This document shows positions 8,700-19,681 of a stretch of DNA of 20,000 nt, piece by piece. Below the pieces are notes generated by a model, which was not told where the DNA came from, did no database searches, and worked only from the letters and a program-made list of their open reading frames with translations. Both the position numbers and the translations under genes were made by a program. The stretch comes from Chrysomallon squamiferum (Eukaryota > Mollusca > Gastropoda > Neomphalida > Peltospiridae): positions 1,837,001-1,857,000 of the forward strand of contig CM022667.1 of the NCBI GenBank assembly GCA_012295275.1. The letters are read 5' to 3'. How positions within the stretch are numbered: position 1 is the stretch's first letter; every line of letters begins with the position of its first letter.

Positions 8700-8700
8700 A
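8629..8700. repeat. (TA)n microsatellite with TGTG tail
   Basis: About 29 TA repeats pass into TATGTGTGTG. The array adjoins the truncated end of the LINE remnant. Confidence 0.95.
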
Positions 8701-9002
8701 TGTTAAACAGCCTAAGTATCAAGAAAAATCAACAGTAACTACATCGACTAAAACAATAACAACAACAACAACAGTAACGATGATGATGATGATAACATTA
8801 TGAATAAAAACAACTACAAAAACAATAACCAAACAATAATGACAGGAGTGTTAACGAAAGCAACTGCATTATGAACAAGGACAACAACAGCGACACTTAC
8901 AACAATTTTATAATAATAATAACAACAACAACGACAACAGCAACAGCAGGATCATTAATGAAAGCGGATGTTGTTTAAAGAACAAAAACAAATATAACAA
9001 TC
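8701..9002. repeat. AAC/GAT trinucleotide-rich low complexity
   Basis: Recurrent AAC and ACA triplets with a (GAT)n patch near 8779-8792. It contains decayed, related phrases (for example GGATCATTAATGAAAGC at 8951-8967 and GGATTATTAATGAAAGC at 9121-9137), suggesting old local duplication. No gene is seen. Confidence 0.7.

Positions 9003-9058
<56 letters not shown>
9003..9058. repeat. (TAA)n microsatellite
   Basis: About 18 uninterrupted TAA repeats. The poly-Ile/poly-Leu minus-strand frame here is an artefact. Confidence 0.95.
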
Positions 9059-9189
9059 GCAACACCCATAACATAATAACACCAGCCAAAAAATAATGAT
9101 AAGAACAACAACTACAAGCAGGATTATTAATGAAAGCTGATACGGTACCATGTAGAACGACAATAACAACAACAATTACAAGATAATAA

Positions 9190-9190
9190 A

Positions 9191-9233
<43 letters not shown>

Positions 9234-9321
9234 TTACCACTACCACTACTACTACTATTAATACTACTACTGTTTCTGCAACTACAACTACTATTACTAT
9301 TACTACTACTACTACTACTAC

Positions 9322-9352
<31 letters not shown>
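9190..9352. repeat. (ACT)n array ending in (AAT)n
   Basis: Long ACT repeats with TAC/ATT interruptions change to AAT repeats near 9320. Minus-strand poly-Val and poly-Ser frames over this stretch are translations of the repeat. Confidence 0.95.
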
Positions 9353-9354
<2 letters not shown>

Positions 9355-9419
9355 CAATAAAGATAATAACACAAGTGAGCTCGAACTGTTTTATATGGCC
9401 TTTATACAAACATACTCAA

Positions 9420-10190
9420 GCAGCAGCAGAGCAGTATATTCCTTGCTGATTAGGCGAATACCTAAGTAGCTCGATTAGCCAGTTACGTTTATTTATTACC
9501 GATTTTGGAATACAGCACAATAACAATCATTCAGAGCTTTGTTAGTTTAACTAGCAATCCTTCGTTAAAGTCCGTGAGTCGAGTTCCGCCACGCTCACGT
9601 GTACCTAATTTCCGGTGCGATTTTTTTTTATTTTTTTAATGCGTCAGTTCATAAACTTCCGGGAGAAATCCTAACAACAACAAAATCGTTTGTTATTTAT
9701 CACAAATACTATGAAAACACTATTAAAATGCTATTATATTTGGATTTAAGCTCAAAACAAATTTGGCTTTGTGAATACAGATTTCATAAATCGTAATTTC
9801 ATCATTTAAACATGAAACTGCTGACCGCTACCGATGATATATAACCAAAACGAACGTATAATCGTGTGGAACAATTATCGTAATCGAAAACAAACAATGG
9901 ATGGCTGCTTGAAAAATTGATTAATCAAACTGTCGTTGACTGTGGATGTTTCGCTGGCTTAGTTTGTAGGTCGTTGGGGAAGTCGTAACGTCATCAAATT
10001 GTTACATCGTCCCTCGAGGGTCTGTTGTCTTGGAACTGAAAAGCTGCCAATGTTCTGTTAAAACAGGCAAATTCTGTCTGGACTGTGGCCAGTATGAGAA
10101 CAATATTCAGTAATAGTGTTGTATTATAATAAAGACATTCCCAGATGCACATAGATCTGTAATTAGGTAGCGATTCCATGGATTGTTGTA
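9420..10190. other. unique sequence, no gene identified
   Basis: More complex sequence with scattered CG dinucleotides and a palindromic CCCTCGAGGG at 10012-10021. Short open frames (9599-9796 +, 9994-10179 -) have no recognisable domain. A hairpin CGTGAG...CTCACG lies near 9573-9600. An AATAAA is present around 10128. I see nothing that makes a gene. Confidence 0.45.
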
Positions 10191-10231
10191 ATGATGATAA
10201 TGATGATGATGATGATGATGTTGATGATTAT
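10191..10231. repeat. (GAT)n microsatellite
   Basis: About twelve GAT repeats with one TTGAT interruption. Confidence 0.9.
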
Positions 10232-10374
10232 TATTTCAGAATTAAAGAGTTAATATTGTTATGTAGTTGTTATACAGTAGAACTGTATAACGTACACCCC
10301 AAAACACTTAGCTTTTGATTTGCTTGTCTGTATTATCTGGAATATTGTTCATCTTGGTGTTTTTTCTTTCTTTC

Positions 10375-10399
10375 TTTTTTTTTTTTTTTTTTTTTTTTT
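10375..10399. repeat. T25 homopolymer
   Basis: An uninterrupted T run after a short CTTT array. On the minus strand it would be a poly-A tail, but no retroposed body was recognised next to it. Confidence 0.9.
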
Positions 10400-10668
10400 G
10401 TAGACTTTTAGTAAATTTTATCAGTCTTTCCTACTCCTTGAAGAAGAATGCGTAAAAACCCTCTCATATTTATAACATAACATAACAACAACAGTTATAA
10501 ATAAATAAATAAATAAATAAATGTACCAATATTTTTATCCGAAGAGACACACCTATAACATTATGCACACACATACACAAACAACTCGCACATGTATCAT
10601 AAATATAAATTATTGCTTCCCACTCACAAAATCAATAGCAAGTAATATTCATTTTTTATTTTCATTTA

Positions 10669-10672
<4 letters not shown>

Positions 10673-10761
<89 letters not shown>
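10673..10761. repeat. (GA)n tract 1, left boundary of the 2-kb duplication
   Basis: An uninterrupted 89-bp purine tract. The sequence just right of it (AAGATCGAAACACCTG, TTCGTTTTCCG) reappears right of GA tract 2. The Arg/Glu and Ser/Leu frames over it are artefacts. Confidence 0.97.
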
Positions 10762-10763
<2 letters not shown>

Positions 10764-12785
10764 GTGTTTGAAAAGATCGAAACACCTGTTCGTTTTCCGT
10801 ACGAGGATGGAAAATCAGTAATCTTTCTTTCTTTTTTTTTCTTTTTTTTTGACATGTAGAGCTGTCTGTTTTATACGGTTCACGTATTTATTTTTCACTC
10901 ATACGATGTTGATGGATATTTCAGAAATTCAGTCTTATCACACTGAATTGCAATCTCTGATTACGATAGGTTTGCAAACGTTATTTATTTATTTGTTTTT
11001 ATGTTATGTTATATTATGTTGTTTGTTTGTTTAATTTATCTATAATTTGTCTATTTCTTTGTTTGATTTTTTAATTATTAAATTATTTGTTTAGATTTTC
11101 CTTTCTTTATTTATGTTTTCTTTCTTTCCTTCTTTCTTTATTTATATTTTTATTTATTTATTTGTTTGTTTGCTTGTTTGTTTGTTTATATTATTTATTG
11201 ATCGGTTATTTAGATTTTATTTATTTATTTATTTATTTATTTATGTTAACTAGTGTTATCAAAAAATCTGGTTAGCTACTTTTCTAGTCTACAGAATAGT
11301 AAGATGCACATCACACATCCCATGCTGTTAACTGACAAGAGAGCCTCATGCACGTGGATTTCCTTGCCTATTCTAATTATAGTAACAAGACAAACATAGA
11401 GACACACACTTAGAAATAATATAATCTTATGCAAAAATCTTCTAATATGGACAGATATGCAAAGGCAAATCATATGCATGTTAAATGAGGACAAAAATAA
11501 TTTCTCAGTTGTTGAACAGTGGCGAATAAATATGTTTAGTACCATAATCATGGTAGATTTGGTATTAGCATTTATCTAACGATGTTTTACTGTTAAGCTA
11601 ATGAAATCATAAAACAGAGATAATGGTGGTTATTATGTGGAACATAAACGAAGGTAGTATAAAACCATCAGTAGAGATAGGTTCTGAATAATCAAGGGAG
11701 ATAATTTCATACCCCAAGGGAGATAATATGATATAAAGGTTCACCATTAAATGAATATAAATGTTGACAATGATAATTAACTGACTGAATGTGAATGAAA
11801 CGAATAACAACATCATCATTTTCCGCAACAGCGATGTAAAACAACAACAAACAAGATAAAAAAACACCAAAAAAACAGCACAACCCCCCCCCTTAAAAAA
11901 ATGAAAACAAAACAAAAACACAAAAAAACCCACAAAAAACGAAAAAAAAAAAAAAAAAGAAGAAGAGAAAAAACAAAAAACAAAAACAAAAATCAACACG
12001 AAAGAAAACAAACTTAATATTTGGTACGATCGACAATACAACTTAGGTATGTACCTCTTCATCAGTCTCTCTCTGTCAGTCTGTCTGTCTACCTCCCTGA
12101 CTTTTTATCTGTCTACTCACATAACCTTTCTTACCAAGCAACCTAACCAACACTATCCATCCATCCGTTGTTTTGTATCTCTGTCATCTCTCCTTCTAGT
12201 TAGAAACAGCAGACATCCATTAACCCAAGCATACATAACAAAAAAAACAAAAAAACGTATCTGTTTTAACAGGTCGCGTTACAATGCACTTACATTTAAA
12301 ATATCCGGTTTCGTCAGCAGATGATTACGTCGAACACGGATATCCATCAATATTCGTTCGCTCGCTGTTTAGAGTTTGCTGTCACAGAAGGAAACGTCGA
12401 GTTACTAATCCCGTACAAATAAATTCAGTTTGACAGAAAACGTATTATTTTTACTTTGTTTGATGAATATCATTTTCATTTGTTAATCAGACAAGTGATT
12501 AGGAAACCAAAAAAATCCAATATATTATTATATTTTATTTTGTTACTGAAAGGTCGTTTTTAATCGGGCAGATTGAAGGATATAAATGGAAACGTTCAAA
12601 ATATAAATATTTAAATTACGTTCATGGTCACGAAAGTTGGATTAAGAATAATGATTGATTCAGTTGTTTTCATTGCTGTTAATTTTCTTGTTGATGATAA
12701 TGTGTAGCTCTGACTGCAAAGTGCTGACAGTTTCGAAAAGGTGTTTTATAAACTCAGGTAGTTAAGATTAATATGATTAATGATT
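10762..12785. repeat. tandem duplication unit A (about 2.0 kb)
   Basis: This unit is collinear with 12890-14883. Landmarks match in order: GACATGTAGAGCTGTCTG (10851 and 12989), the TTTA/TTTG low-complexity zone, AAGGGAGATAAT twice (11696, 11717), the CCCCCCCC patch (11885), TGGTACGATCGACAATAC (12022), CGTATCTGTTTTAACAGG (12256) and TTAATATGATTAATGAT next to the following GA tract. In 12541-12780 I counted seven differences by eye. Unit A carries about 18 extra bases near 11347-11370. Open frames inside (such as the 151-residue minus-strand Phe-rich one) cross poly-A and are not credible. Confidence 0.95.
12273..12433 (+). CDS. candidate terminal exon in unit A (unidentified)
   Basis: TCTGTTTTAACAG|GTCG at 12272/12273 resembles a 3' splice acceptor. 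From 12275 a 52-codon frame is open to TGA at 12431, reading RVTMHLHLKYPVSSADDYVE, then HGYPSIFVRSLFRVCC and HRRKRRVTNPVQINSV. The interval is CG-rich for this region and is identical in the second duplication unit, including the acceptor. No domain is recognised, and a frame of this size can occur by chance. Confidence 0.2.
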
Positions 12786-12889
<104 letters not shown>

Positions 12890-14878
12890 AAAAACTGTGA
12901 TTGTTTGAAAATATCGAGACACCTGTTCGTTTTCCGCACAACGAGGATGGAAAATCAGTAATCTTTCTTTCTTTCTTTTTTTTGTTTTGACATGTAGAGC
13001 TGTCTGTTTTATACGGTTCGCGTATTTATTTTTCACTCATACGATGTTGATGGATATTTCAGAAATTCAGTCTTATCACACTGAATTGCAATCTCTGATT
13101 ACGATAGGTTTGCAAACATTATTTATTTATTTGTTTTTATGTTATGTCATGTTATGTTATTTGTTTGTTTGTTTGTTTAGTTTGTCTATAATTTGTCAAT
13201 TTTTTTGTTTGAGTATTTAATTATTAAATTATTTGTTTATATTTTTCTTTCTTTCTTTATGTTTTCTTTCTTTCCTTCTTTCTTTATTTATATTTTTATT
13301 TATTTATATGCTTGCTTGTTTGTTTGTTTATATTATTTATTAATCTGTTATATATTTATTTATTTATTTATGTTATCTAGTGTTATCAAAAATCTGGTTA
13401 GCTACTTTTCTAGTCTACAGTATAGTAAGATGCATATAACATATCCCATGCTGTTAACTGATAAGACAGCCTTGCGTATCCTAATTATAGTAACAAGATA
13501 AACATAGAGACACACACTTAGAAATAATATAATCTTATGGAAAAATCTTCTAATATGGACAGATATGCAAAGGCAAATCATATGCATGTTAAATGAGGAC
13601 AAAAATAATTTCTCAGTTGTTGAACAGTGGCGAATAAATATGTTTAGTACCATAATCATGGTAGATTTGGTATTAGCATTTATCTAACGATGTTTTACTG
13701 TTAAACTAATGAAATCATAAAACAGAGATAATGGTGGTTATTATGTGGAACATAAACGAAGGTAGTATAAAACCATCAGTAGAGATAGGTTCTGAATAAT
13801 CAAGGGAGATAATTTTATACCCCAAGGGAGATAATATGATATAAAGGAGACCATTAAATGAATATAAATGTTGACAATGATAATTAACTGACTGAATGTG
13901 AATGAAACGAATAACAACATCGTCATTTTCCGCAACAGCGATGTAAAACAACAACAAACAAGATAAAAAAACACCAAAAAAACAGCACAACCCCCCCCAA
14001 AAAAAATGAAAACAAAACAAAAACACAAAAAAACCCACAAAAAAAAAAAAAAAAAAAAAAGAAGAGAAAAAACAAAAAACAAAAACAAAAATCAAAACGA
14101 AAGAAAACAAACTTAATATTTGGTACGATCGACAATACAACTTAGGTATGTACCTCTTCATCAGTCTCTCTCTGTCAGTCTGTCTGTCTACCTCCCTGTC
14201 TTTTTATCTGTCTACTCACATAACCTTTCGTACCAAGCAACCTAACCATCACTATCCATCCATCCGTTGTTTTGTGTCTCTGTCATCTCTCCTTCTAGTT
14301 AGAAACAGCAGTCATCCATTAACCCAAGCATACATAACAAAAAAACAAAAAAACGTATCTGTTTTAACAGGTCGCGTTACAATGCACTTACATTTAAAAT
14401 ATCCGGTTTCGTCAGCAGATGATTACGTCGAACACGGATATCCATCAATATTCGTTCGCTCGCTGTTTAGAGTTTGCTGTCACAGAAGGAAACGTCGAGT
14501 TACTAATCCCGTACAAATAAATTCAGTTTGACAGAAAACGTATTATTTTTACTTTGTTTGATGAATATCATTTTCATTTGTTAATCAGACAACTGATTAG
14601 GAAACAGAAAAATACAACAATTTATTATTATATTTTATTTTGTTATAGAAAGGTCGTTTTTAATCGGGCAGATTGAAGGATATAAATGCATACGTTCAAA
14701 ATATAAATATTTAAATTACGTTCATGGTCACGAAAGTTGGATTAAGAATAATGATTGATTCAGTTGTTTTCAATGCTGTTAATTTTTTGTTGATGATAAT
14801 GTGTAGCTCTGACTGCAAATTGCTGACAGTTTCGAAAAGGTGTTTTATAAACTCAGGTAGTTAAGATTAATATGATTA

Positions 14879-14883
<5 letters not shown>
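12890..14883. repeat. tandem duplication unit A' (about 2.0 kb)
   Basis: Second copy of unit A. The offset drifts from about 2138 at its left to about 2098 at its right because of length changes in GA, poly-T, poly-A and TTTG tracts plus the 18-bp indel. The AAGGGAGATAAT pair is retained (13802, 13823). The block 14354-14592 is identical to 12256-12494 over 239 bp. Confidence 0.95.
14371..14531 (+). CDS. candidate terminal exon in unit A' (identical copy)
   Basis: Exact copy of the 12273-12433 interval with the same acceptor-like sequence and the same 52-codon frame. A two-base change in the upstream A-rich run lets this frame fuse to an unrelated upstream frame starting at 14148, which includes CTGT-repeat translation and is unlikely to be real. 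Confidence 0.2.
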
Positions 14884-14941
<58 letters not shown>

Positions 14942-14958
14942 GGAGGGAGGGAGGGAGG

Positions 14959-15006
<48 letters not shown>
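14884..15006. repeat. (GA)n tract 3 with (GGGA)n island
   Basis: GA repeats flank a GGGA island at about 14939-14966 that holds at least four GGG runs with single-A loops. It is the right boundary of unit A'. Confidence 0.97.
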
Positions 15007-15008
<2 letters not shown>

Positions 15009-15009
15009 G

Positions 15010-15034
15010 AAATCAAGCAGAAAATAATACAGTA
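15010..15034. repeat. module B, copy 1
   Basis: 25 bp, identical to 15405-15429. It begins AAATCAAGCAG and ends ATACAGTA. It lies directly right of a GA tract in both places. Confidence 0.95.
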
Positions 15035-15429
<395 letters not shown>

Positions 15430-15830
15430 TAACAAAGAACAAATATTTCCATTGAAAAGGTACAACATCTGGAAAATAATATCTATAAACCATAAATTAT
15501 AAAAAAAAAAAAAATAATAATAATAATAATAATAATATATACATCAGTGTATTTAGCTGTTGTCTTTCATACATCCTCAAAGACATCTGCATGAAAAAAC
15601 AACAACATTTCAACAGCCGATGAATTAACAGTTACAAGTTGCTGGCGAATACCTACTACTGCGACAACCGTCATCGTGAACAACAGTAAGCAAATAAAGT
15701 CACTGAATGACACTATTTTGTAACGTAACAGAATAACGGACTGGGTTTCGTTTAATTAAGTTCTAGTCAAAAAGACACGATTAGTTTAATTCGACAAAAT
15801 AGATTTCTTTGTCACAGAATACATCTTTAA
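15430..15830. other. segment D, present only between B copy 2 and C copy 2
   Basis: About 400 bp including an A13-(AAT)n array (15500-15536) and unique sequence. It has no recognised gene. A 69-bp open stretch at 15617-15685 is bordered by CAACAG and A|GTAAGC but is too short to call. It is either an insertion in this copy or sequence deleted from the B-C junction at 15034/15035. Confidence 0.6.
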
Positions 15831-16232
<402 letters not shown>

Positions 16233-16258
16233 ACGAGAAATCAACTGATACAGGAACT

Positions 16259-16366
16259 CCAGTCCTTAAGAAAACGTTTAATTAAAGAACGGAATCATAC
16301 GTAATCGTCTTCACGAGTTGATGAGTTTAGTGTGAGAACACTCGCGTTTTATTGAGTTCCTCTTTA
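16259..16366 (+). repeat. inverted repeat, left arm
   Basis: Matches the reverse complement of 18853-18949 in order: CAGTCCT, GAAAAC.TTTAAT, AATCGTCTTCAC, ATGAGTTTAGTGTGAGAACACTCG (23 of 24 matching) and TTCCTCT. This arm has about 16 extra bases before AATCGTC. It lies about 30 bp right of GA tract 5. Confidence 0.85.
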
Positions 16367-16524
16367 TCTATCCTCTGTCATTAAGCTGGATCAAACCTCT
16401 TCTAGCGATCGACTAAGTACTGCAGATTAGTATCGGCTTTTCCTTTTACAGAAACCAGTTTAAAGACAAATAAAGAAAATGGTCGTTGAAATCCATCGAT
16501 AAAATTATCGGGAACGATTCAAGC

Positions 16525-16753
16525 AACTGTACAAGTATCAAGAATGAAAATTTAACAGAATTCCGGCGTTGATTGCGTATTCGATTGGGTTTAATGATGG
16601 GAGATAACTCAATGCGGTCAAGGGAGATAATTGAAGTAAATGCACACGTATTAAAAACGTAACTTTAACAGCATTCACGTGTTAATTACATATTCGATTG
16701 GTTTAATCAAGAGCGATAACTGAATAAGATAAAGGGAGATAATTTAACTGGGT
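16525..16753. repeat. diverged 112-bp tandem duplication carrying AGGGAGATAA
   Basis: Copy 1 is about 16525-16637 and copy 2 about 16638-16753, with an offset of 112-113. Shared landmarks are TTTAACAG.ATTC, ATATTCGATTGG.TTTAAT (GTATTCG in copy 1), G.GATAACT and AGGGAGATAATT. Each copy therefore carries two GATAA motifs. Confidence 0.85.
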
Positions 16754-16759
16754 CAATGG

Positions 16760-17269
16760 AAAAAATCGAAGAACGTAAAGTTGAGTGTGACCTTTTAATA
16801 GCTTTTTGCCGTCAGTCTCAACTGGTAATTCTCATAAAAATGTTGTATTTGTATGCGTCGATAGGTATTGAATTCCAGCTCGTAACGTTACTCTCAGAAC
16901 TTTCATAGCGGTACTAAACTGTCGACTTCAAAAGAGACTGAATATTATTAGTTCACCTTTTTTTGCACTGGGAAATGAGGAATTCAGTTGACTTGTGTGA
17001 TTAGTGTACATTTGTTCTTACGCTTTTGATTCAAGATCGAAAATTTTAGTACGTTTTTATATCATTCATAAAATCTTAATTTTTACAAAAGAAAATATTG
17101 ACTGGTATAGTAATTAATTTTATGATTCTTGCATGTGTATGTAAATGGATATCCTTCTAGAAATAGGAAATAAATAAACATGTTCAGAATGTTTTATAGA
17201 CTGACACATACACATATTAACAGCTTCCATGCTAGTATATACATCTAATTATACAGACAGAGAGATACA

Positions 17270-17278
<9 letters not shown>
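16760..17278. other. unique AT-rich sequence, no gene seen
   Basis: No coding frame above background and no recognised repeat before the CA/TA array. Confidence 0.6.

Positions 17279-17338
<60 letters not shown>
17279..17338. repeat. (CA)n-(TA)n compound microsatellite
   Basis: (AC)n passes directly into (AT)n. Confidence 0.95.
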
Positions 17339-17341
<3 letters not shown>

Positions 17342-17384
17342 TATTCTGCAATAGGCATGGTCTTCGTTGAAGAAGAGGCTGTTA

Positions 17385-17593
17385 TTATTTTTTCATTTTC
17401 CTTATCTTTTCTTTCTTTATTTTTTTTTTGTTCAGAGATGATTTTCGAAAGTTGATATCCTCGCCTCCATTCCCTTCGCTTCTGTTATTGACAAAGACAA
17501 GACATTTTTCAAATTTGTCGAACAGAGTAGAATCGATCCAATAACCGAACGTGCCAGAAGCGATTAAAATCAGTGAAATGCCAGCACAGAAAA
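17385..17593 (-). CDS. candidate exon encoding one membrane segment (unidentified)
   Basis: This minus-strand frame has no ATG. It is open for about 68 codons from an acceptor-like CTGTTAG at 17594 to TAA at 17385. It begins FCAGISLILIASGTFGYWI, a 19-residue hydrophobic segment, followed by DSTLFDKFEKCLVFVNN and a Ser/Gly/Glu-rich stretch. It ends in a lysine-rich tail encoded by the poly-T near 17420. The first 50 codons lie in complex sequence with mixed third positions. A hydrophobic helix followed by W and then F-x-K-C loosely recalls the first segment and loop of four-helix membrane proteins of the claudin/PMP22 type, but that is only a resemblance. No GT donor was found. On the plus strand the same place has an acceptor-like TTTTTTTTGTTCAG at 17435 with a 35-codon frame, an alternative reading. 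Confidence 0.25.
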
Positions 17594-17603
17594 CTAACAG
17601 TTA

Positions 17604-17970
17604 CGCGATCTTTAAGTGGAAAATTGTATCGTATTTCTTACCCATTACTTAAAAATAGATACCACATGTTGTTACTTGGTTTAATTCTGGTACTACTCTT
17701 GTATCTTTTAGAGATTAGATTAGCTTGTAATGTATACATTAAATAATTTTAATATGGTAGTGGAGAGATGATTTTAAATTTGTCAGTGTTTATTATTAGT
17801 GGTAGCGGTAGAACCTCAGTTTTATTGAAGTCTGGCGTAAATGTTGTAAATGGTTGTTTTGAGAAATGAAAGAATTACAAATACATTTTATATATTACAA
17901 CAGTTAATACTATTGTTAATAATAATAATTGTTATATAATTGTGATGATGATGATATCAACAAATAAATC
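17604..17970. other. unique AT-rich sequence, no gene seen
   Basis: No supported feature. It ends in ATG/GAT-rich sequence near 17940. Confidence 0.55.
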
Positions 17971-17983
17971 TTATATATTACTT

Positions 17984-18090
17984 GTACTACTGAAATTACT
18001 ACAACTACTACCACTATTACTACTATAGCTACTACTGCTACTACTACTACTACCACTATTACTACTGCTATACCTACTACTACTGTTAGT
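17984..18090. repeat. (ACT)n trinucleotide array
   Basis: Interrupted ACT/CTA repeats with CCA, GCT and ATT variants. Minus-strand poly-Val and poly-Ser frames are artefacts. Confidence 0.93.
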
Positions 18091-18374
18091 AATAATAATG
18101 ATGACGATAACAACAACTGAAAGCAGGAATAATATTAAACTTTTTATATCAGTCCTGCAAATTACCAAGAATTAAAAAATTAAAGCAACTAAAAAAATCC
18201 TGTGTTTTACAACTGTACTGTTACAGTTCTACTTTAGATTCCGATGAATATTTTAAATATTTCATTTATTACATATTTATCACGTTTTTCGTCTTTTCTT
18301 ATAAACTAAATGTGTGGGGTTTTTTTTGTCGTTTTTTAATGAGCAATTATTTATTCTTTATTATTCTAGAGAGG

Positions 18375-18499
18375 ATGCATTGTTGTGTACCCCATACGTC
18401 CAATTCTAAAACAAAAATGAAGTAAACGTTTTCACACCATCGCTCAATATCAAAGCCAAGAGATATCTGGATAGAATATTTATTTTTATTACTTTTTAA
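18375..18499 (+). pseudogene. degenerate THAP-domain N-terminus (tentative)
   Basis: Directly after an acceptor-like TTATTATTCTAG (ending 18369), ATG at 18375 opens MHCCVPHTSNSKTKMK and stops at 18423. Shifting frame by one base within the A-rich stretch at about 18409-18417 continues as NEVNVFTPSLNIKAKRYLDRI to TAA at 18497. The opening resembles THAP proteins, which typically start with a few residues, then Cys-Cys-Val-Pro-x-Cys-x-Ser-Asn, then a segment with Phe-x-x-Pro and a charged helix. Here the second zinc-ligand cysteine of the Cys-x(2-4)-Cys pair is missing (His at that place) and the frame is broken. The rest of the domain (the AVPTIF-type region and the distal Cys-x2-His) is not seen. 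A short chance resemblance is possible. Confidence 0.35.
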
Positions 18500-18850
18500 A
18501 GAACGGGGGGAAAATATGCTGATGAAAGAAAGATCTTATAAAAAAGTATTTCTTGAAAAAGATTAAAAAGTAAGACATATGTCTCAAAAAAGAATGAAAA
18601 TTAAGAAATACTTCTTTAATAAGAATAAAAATTAAAAAACAACAAGAAGTAATGGTAATAATAACAACGTCAGTATTAATAACAGTAACTATCGCAGTGG
18701 ATGTAGTAGGAGTAGCGACAGAGGTTGTTGCTGTTGAATGAGAAGTCGTCTTAAAAGTAGCAGAAGTACCATCAGCAACGACAGCAACAACAACAGTAAT
18801 AACGATGATAATGATAATAAAATATCAATTTGAATGTCATTATCGACGTA
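18500..18850. other. A-rich and AAC/GTA-rich low-complexity sequence
   Basis: AAGAAT/AAAAAG-like stretches to about 18640, then AAC, CAG and GATAAT triplet-rich sequence. No gene is seen. Confidence 0.6.
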
Positions 18851-18852
18851 AT

Positions 18853-18940
18853 AGAGGAAAGATTGTCCAAAACCCGAGTGTTTTCACACTAAACTCATTA
18901 ACATGTCAAGTGAAGACGATTTTTGATTAAAAGTTTTCTC

Positions 18941-18949
<9 letters not shown>
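18853..18949 (-). repeat. inverted repeat, right arm
   Basis: Reverse-complement partner of 16259-16366. It ends at GGACTG directly before the CT tract, mirroring the left arm next to GA tract 5. Confidence 0.85.
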
Positions 18950-19127
<178 letters not shown>

Positions 19128-19183
19128 CATATACGTATTGCTATTTAAATACATGTATTACAAACAGGCATTACAATTATATC

Positions 19184-19450
19184 ACAACACTATACATCAC
19201 AATATACACACACATTTTTATTTTTTCTCTTTTATATTACGCCTTATAATTAAAGAACGAGACATCAGAGACTTCACCAAGAACTACTTTTATCAGTGTG
19301 ATCTGTTTGAAAGCTCTGCCAGGAAATCACGACTTCGCTTTAACACTTTCCTGCTTCTCTCGATAAAGTCGCTCTTAAGACAAAAGTTCTCTGCTTTATC
19401 AAAGACTTTTTGCACAAGCAAACTTCTTACATTTGTAATGTAAATTGCAC
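19184..19450. other. complex sequence with competing short open frames
   Basis: The plus strand is open for 101 codons (19138-19443, from an ATG in repeat-adjacent sequence). On the minus strand about 49 codons are open between stops near 19460 and 19298, including LLVQKVFDKAENFC, KSDFIERSRKVL and KRSRDFLAELSNRSH, which has the charged, helical look of real protein. No domain or clear splice site settles the choice, so I annotate no gene. Confidence 0.25.
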
Positions 19451-19680
19451 CCCGTGTCTAGCTGGCTTTGTAAAGTTTTATTTCTCAGGAGAAATTCAAA
19501 GTAGGCAATAAAGAGTCAGATCTTGTTTCTGGACGTCGATATGGATGATTGTGTAAAAAACTTCACAGTTCAGGTTGTAATTTATTACACACGTTTATTT
19601 TGTATTTTTTTTTTAAACTTTTAAGAAGAACGTGATGGTTAATCTTTAAAAGAAAGTTATAGTATCTTTTCTAGGTGCAT
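19451..19680. other. unique AT-rich sequence, no gene seen
   Basis: No supported feature apart from short T runs near 19606. Confidence 0.55.
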
Positions 19681-19681
19681 A

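Noticed and set aside
9127-9372. Poly-Val/poly-Ser minus-strand frames as a low-complexity protein gene
   Set aside because: They are explained fully by the (ACT)n array.
9541-9610. tRNA-like or second SINE head
   Set aside because: A GTCGAGTTCC word and a CGTGAG/CTCACG hairpin recall a B box, but the box is scrambled and no A box lies at the right distance.
10849-11034. Plus-strand frame beginning [11 protein letters not shown], repeated at 12987
   Set aside because: It is conserved only because the whole 2-kb unit is duplicated. It enters TTTA/TTTG simple sequence after about 45 codons and has no recognised domain.
11276-11551. Minus-strand 91-residue frame, shorter partner at 13402-13659
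   Set aside because: An 18-bp indel and scattered changes are tolerated and there is no domain. It is treated as part of the duplicated non-coding unit.
11607-12062. 151-residue minus-strand frame duplicated at 13715-14161
   Set aside because: Its core is poly-Phe from poly-A. The two copies diverge by frame-changing length differences in that run, as in non-coding DNA.
15617-15685. 23-codon mini-exon in segment D between CAACAG and A|GTAAGC
   Set aside because: It is too short, lacks a pyrimidine-rich acceptor and has no similarity I recognise.
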